Part shown: positions 6,016-8,343 of the stretch, piece by piece | How positions within the stretch are numbered: position 1 is the stretch's first letter | Layout of the letters: each line of letters starts with the position of its first letter | From: an uncultured Collinsella sp. | GTDB lineage: Bacteria; Actinomycetota; Coriobacteriia; Coriobacteriales; Coriobacteriaceae | Length of the DNA: 8,343 bases | Direction: 5' to 3' | Assembly (NCBI GenBank): GCA_900547025.1 | Contig: UREZ01000077.1 | Location: 1 to 8,343, forward strand | Position numbers and translations under genes: made by a program | Notes under the pieces: model-generated | Told to the model about the DNA's origin: nothing | The model's input: only the letters and a program-made list of their open reading frames with translations | Databases searched by the model: none

Positions 6016-7143
6016 ATGACGACTTCTTATAAAACGATGGTGGTAAAGATCGGTTCGTCCACGGTGGTGGGTGCCGATGGCAAGGTCAACCGCGCCTTTA
6101 TCGGCGGACTTGCCGATCAGGCCGCAGCGCTGCGCAAGCTCGGCTGGCGTCTGGTCGTGGTGAGCTCGGGCGCTATCGCCTGTGGCTATCCCGTGTTGGG
6201 CTTCGACCGCAAGCCGGTCGGCGACCTTCCGAGCCTGCAGGCTTGCGCCTCGGCTGGTCAGTGCATCATCTCGTCGGCCTACGACGAGGAGTTCCATGCG
6301 CGCGACCTGCTCACCTCGCTCGTGCTGCTCACGCGCCACGATACGGCCCGCCGCACGTCCTACCTGCACGCGCGCGACGCCCTGCTGCGCCTCGTGGAGC
6401 TTGGCGTGGTGCCGGTCGTCAACGAGAACGATACCGTTACCGTCGATGAGATCAAGTTCGGCGACAACGACACACTGGCGGCGCTTGTGAGCTGCCTGGT
6501 TTCTGCCGATCTGTGCGTGACGCTCTCGGACATCGATGGCCTCTATACTGCCAATCCGCATGAGGACCCCACGGCCGAGTTTGTTCCTGTCGTGCATAAG
6601 ATCGATGCCAAGATTATTGCCTCGGCGGGCGATTCTTCCACATCGGTGGGCACGGGCGGCATGATTACCAAGATTCGCGCGAGCCGCATCCTGATGACGG
6701 CGGGCATTCAGAGCGTGATTTGCTCGGGCGAGGAGCCCGATGCGCTCGTGCGCCTAGCCCGCGGCGAGAGCGTGGGCACGCTGTTCGATCCGCCGGCGGA
6801 GCGTCTGGACATCGCACCCCGCAAGTTGTGGATCGCGCTGGGTGACAAGGCACATGGCTCGGTAACGGTTGACGACGGTGCCGCGAAGGCGCTGGTCAGC
6901 CGTGGTTCTTCCTTGCTTGCGGTGGGTATTCGCGAGGTTGATGGCCAGTTTGCCGAGGGCGATGTGCTCGATGTGTGCGATCCGAGAGGTATGGTCGTCG
7001 CCCGCGGTATCGCCGAGGCCGATTCGGACGTGCTGGAACTTGCCGCCGGCCGCCGCCAGGACCAGATCGCCAGCAACCGCCTGCTGGCAGACCTGGCCGA
7101 GAAGCCGGCGATACACAGGGATAACTTGATCGTATTTGCATAA
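6016..7143 (+). CDS. proB: Glutamate 5-kinase with C-terminal PUA domain
   Basis: The enzyme phosphorylates glutamate with ATP to gamma-glutamyl phosphate, the first and usually proline-inhibited step of proline synthesis in the cytoplasm. The 375-residue product has the expected two domains. The amino-acid kinase domain shows KIGSS (11-15), VVSSGAIACG (48-57), the substrate-binding VVNENDTVTVDEIKFGDND (134-152), SDIDGLYTANP (171-181) and GTGGMITK (212-219). From about residue 262 a PUA domain follows (for example AHGSVTVDDGAAKAL), as in E. coli-type ProB. The ATG at 6016 fits the usual N-terminus, but no clear Shine-Dalgarno precedes it, so translation may be modest. proA, its usual partner, does not follow; a strong hairpin begins one base after the stop codon. 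pncB lies 79 bases upstream. Confidence 0.96.
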   Translation: MTTSYKTMVVKIGSSTVVGADGKVNRAFIGGLADQAAALRKLGWRLVVVSSGAIACGYPVLGFDRKPVGDLPSLQACASAGQCIISSAYDEEFHARDLLTSLVLLTRHDTARRTSYLHARDALLRLVELGVVPVVNENDTVTVDEIKFGDNDTLAALVSCLVSADLCVTLSDIDGLYTANPHEDPTAEFVPVVHKIDAKIIASAGDSSTSVGTGGMITKIRASRILMTAGIQSVICSGEEPDALVRLARGESVGTLFDPPAERLDIAPRKLWIALGDKAHGSVTVDDGAAKALVSRGSSLLAVGIREVDGQFAEGDVLDVCDPRGMVVARGIAEADSDVLELAAGRRQDQIASNRLLADLAEKPAIHRDNLIVFA

Positions 7144-7187
7144 AGAAAGACAGCGCTGCGGATCGTTTCCCGCAGCGCTGTCTTTCT
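7144..7187. terminator. Strong hairpin terminator at a convergent junction
   Basis: AGAAAGACAGCGCTGCG (7144-7160) is matched exactly by its complement at 7171-7187. One more G-C pair (7161-7170) leaves an 8-base loop. The outer stem ends in TCTTTCT on both strands, so it can serve proB on the plus strand and the hydrolase on the minus strand. There is no long uninterrupted T-run. Confidence 0.8.
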
Positions 7188-7188
7188 C

Positions 7189-7242
7189 GTGCCGGCACTT
7201 GGGGACGTTCCTTATGTGCCGGCACTTTGGGACACTCCTTTG
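7189..7242. repeat. Two tandem 27-base repeats, each starting with a perfect 10-bp palindrome
   Basis: Copies at 7189-7215 and 7216-7242 share GTGCCGGCACTT, then GGGAC, then TCCTT, and differ at about five positions. GTGCCGGCAC is its own reverse complement. The units fill the gap between the terminator and the stop codon of the minus-strand gene exactly, the second ending one base before it. The layout resembles REP-type intergenic repeats, which are often multi-copy; copy number cannot be judged from one window. Confidence 0.8.
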
Positions 7243-8343
7243 CTAGAAGATCTGGCGCAGGTCTCCGCGGTTGAGGGCTTCGTCGAAGAGGTGCTTGAAT
7301 ACCACGCTGCCGTGCAGGCCGTCGTGCTCGAACTCGTTGGTCACCCAGGCATGCGAGTTGCCCACGCGGCTGAGCGTATCAAGCTGCAGGCCCGAATCCA
7401 CGTACATGTCGTCGAAATACACCGCGGCCTGCAGGGGCACCTCGTTGCACGCCAGTCGCTGCGGGTCGTAGATCTTGTCCCAGCTGGTGTCTTCCATCAG
7501 CAGGTCCATGGCGGGCTTGAAGGGCTTGAGCTCGGGCATCTGCTCGAACATCCACGGGAACATGGCCTCGCCGGTAAACATGAGCGGGCGCGCGAGTGTG
7601 TCGAACTCGGCACGACGGGCCTTCTCCTCTGCTGCGGCCCAGCGAATGGGCATGGTGTCGCCGTCGGCGTAGATAAACTCCTGCAGTGTCCAGTACAGCG
7701 GGTTCGTGCGTGTGTTGGTGCGCTCGAAGGCGCGCATCAAAAAGCTGTCGGATACCGAGGAGCCGCAGCTCAGCGTACCGTCGCCAGTAACAAAAGCGTG
7801 ATCGATAGTCCAATGCATGCGCTCAAAGCTCTGCTTCATGCCAAAGTCGCTGCCCATGAGCTGTAGGCGCTCGACCGTCATCGGCGAGCCGTCGGGCAGC
7901 ACGGGCTTCTGAGCCTCGAGCGCATCGGCCAGGGCTGCCACGCGCTCGACGTCAGCGGGATAGCGGTCATAATACTGCTGCGTCTTGGCGGCCATGCGCG
8001 GGAAGGTGTGCGCGTAGACCTCGCTTGCGCTCGCCGGTACGTGGGGGATGCCGCCGCAGGTAAAGCTCGCCGCCACGCCCTCGGGGAAGAGCGACAGGTA
8101 GCTCAGCGTCAAAAAACCGCCGTAGCTTTGGCCGAGCGTGACCCACGGCTTGCCGCCAAAGCCCACTAGGCGCAGGTACTCAAAATCGCGCACGATGGAG
8201 CTGGCGAGGTGGCGCTTGAGGAAGTCAGCCTGCGAGCGTGCTGTATCGGCGCCGACGGCCGTTGCGCGATCACCCAGTGCCTTGATCGTGCGTCCGTCCA
8301 CGCAGCTACTGCGTCCGGTGCCGCGCTGGTCGGGAAGGACCAC
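7243..8343 (-). CDS. Proline iminopeptidase-like alpha/beta hydrolase, peptidase family S33 (partial, N-terminus beyond right edge)
   Basis: This is a serine hydrolase that would release N-terminal proline or other residues from peptides, probably in the cytoplasm. The 366 visible residues begin just before the PDQRGTGRS motif (visible residues 4-12), which shapes the oxyanion region in S33 enzymes. The nucleophile elbow GQSYGG puts the catalytic serine at visible residue 73. Near the end, YFDDMYVD (309-316) carries the likely catalytic Asp and NEFEHDGLHG (336-345) the likely His. The triad is therefore complete. Full-length relatives have about 430 residues, so some 60-70 N-terminal residues lie outside the window, and the first visible codon (GTG) is internal. 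It converges on proB across a shared hairpin. The substrate is inferred from the family only. Confidence 0.9.
   Translation of the reverse strand: MVLPDQRGTGRSSCVDGRTIKALGDRATAVGADTARSQADFLKRHLASSIVRDFEYLRLVGFGGKPWVTLGQSYGGFLTLSYLSLFPEGVAASFTCGGIPHVPASASEVYAHTFPRMAAKTQQYYDRYPADVERVAALADALEAQKPVLPDGSPMTVERLQLMGSDFGMKQSFERMHWTIDHAFVTGDGTLSCGSSVSDSFLMRAFERTNTRTNPLYWTLQEFIYADGDTMPIRWAAAEEKARRAEFDTLARPLMFTGEAMFPWMFEQMPELKPFKPAMDLLMEDTSWDKIYDPQRLACNEVPLQAAVYFDDMYVDSGLQLDTLSRVGNSHAWVTNEFEHDGLHGSVVFKHLFDEALNRGDLRQIF

Overview
The window looks like ordinary chromosomal DNA from a GC-rich (roughly 60% by eye) Gram-positive bacterium. The gene types, a radical-SAM protein of the PflX type, an S33 aminopeptidase and short GGGAC-containing intergenic repeats suggest Coriobacteriia, perhaps Collinsella. 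That placement is an inference from general resemblance, not from a marker gene. No phage, insertion sequence, CRISPR array or toxin-antitoxin pair is visible.

The left part is on the minus strand. It holds the N-terminal 259 codons of tryptophanyl-tRNA synthetase (trpS, cut by the left edge) and, upstream of it, a polytopic WecA/TagO-type glycosyl-1-phosphate transferase that would start cell-wall or surface glycopolymer synthesis. About 525 bases without a protein gene follow (2137-2661). This gap holds a candidate structured RNA on the minus strand, 6S-like in layout and closed by a terminator-type hairpin, and divergent promoter-like elements.

The middle and right parts are on the plus strand. 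In order they are: a radical-SAM protein related to PflX; a long AT-rich inverted repeat; a tRNA-Ala(CGC) with a near-consensus promoter and a strong terminator; a small coiled-coil, Pro/Ala-rich, tail-anchored-looking protein of unknown function; nicotinate phosphoribosyltransferase (pncB, NAD salvage); and glutamate 5-kinase (proB, first step of proline synthesis). proB ends in a near-perfect 17-18 bp hairpin, so proA is not in the same transcript here.

Beyond that terminator lie two tandem 27-base repeat units, and then the C-terminal 366 codons of an S33-family proline iminopeptidase-like hydrolase on the minus strand, cut by the right edge. The genes are mostly separate housekeeping functions (translation, envelope, NAD, proline, peptide use) rather than one pathway. 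The most interesting parts are the candidate ncRNA upstream of wecA, the unknown coiled-coil membrane protein placed directly behind a tRNA terminator, and the tandem palindromic repeats at the convergent gene junction.
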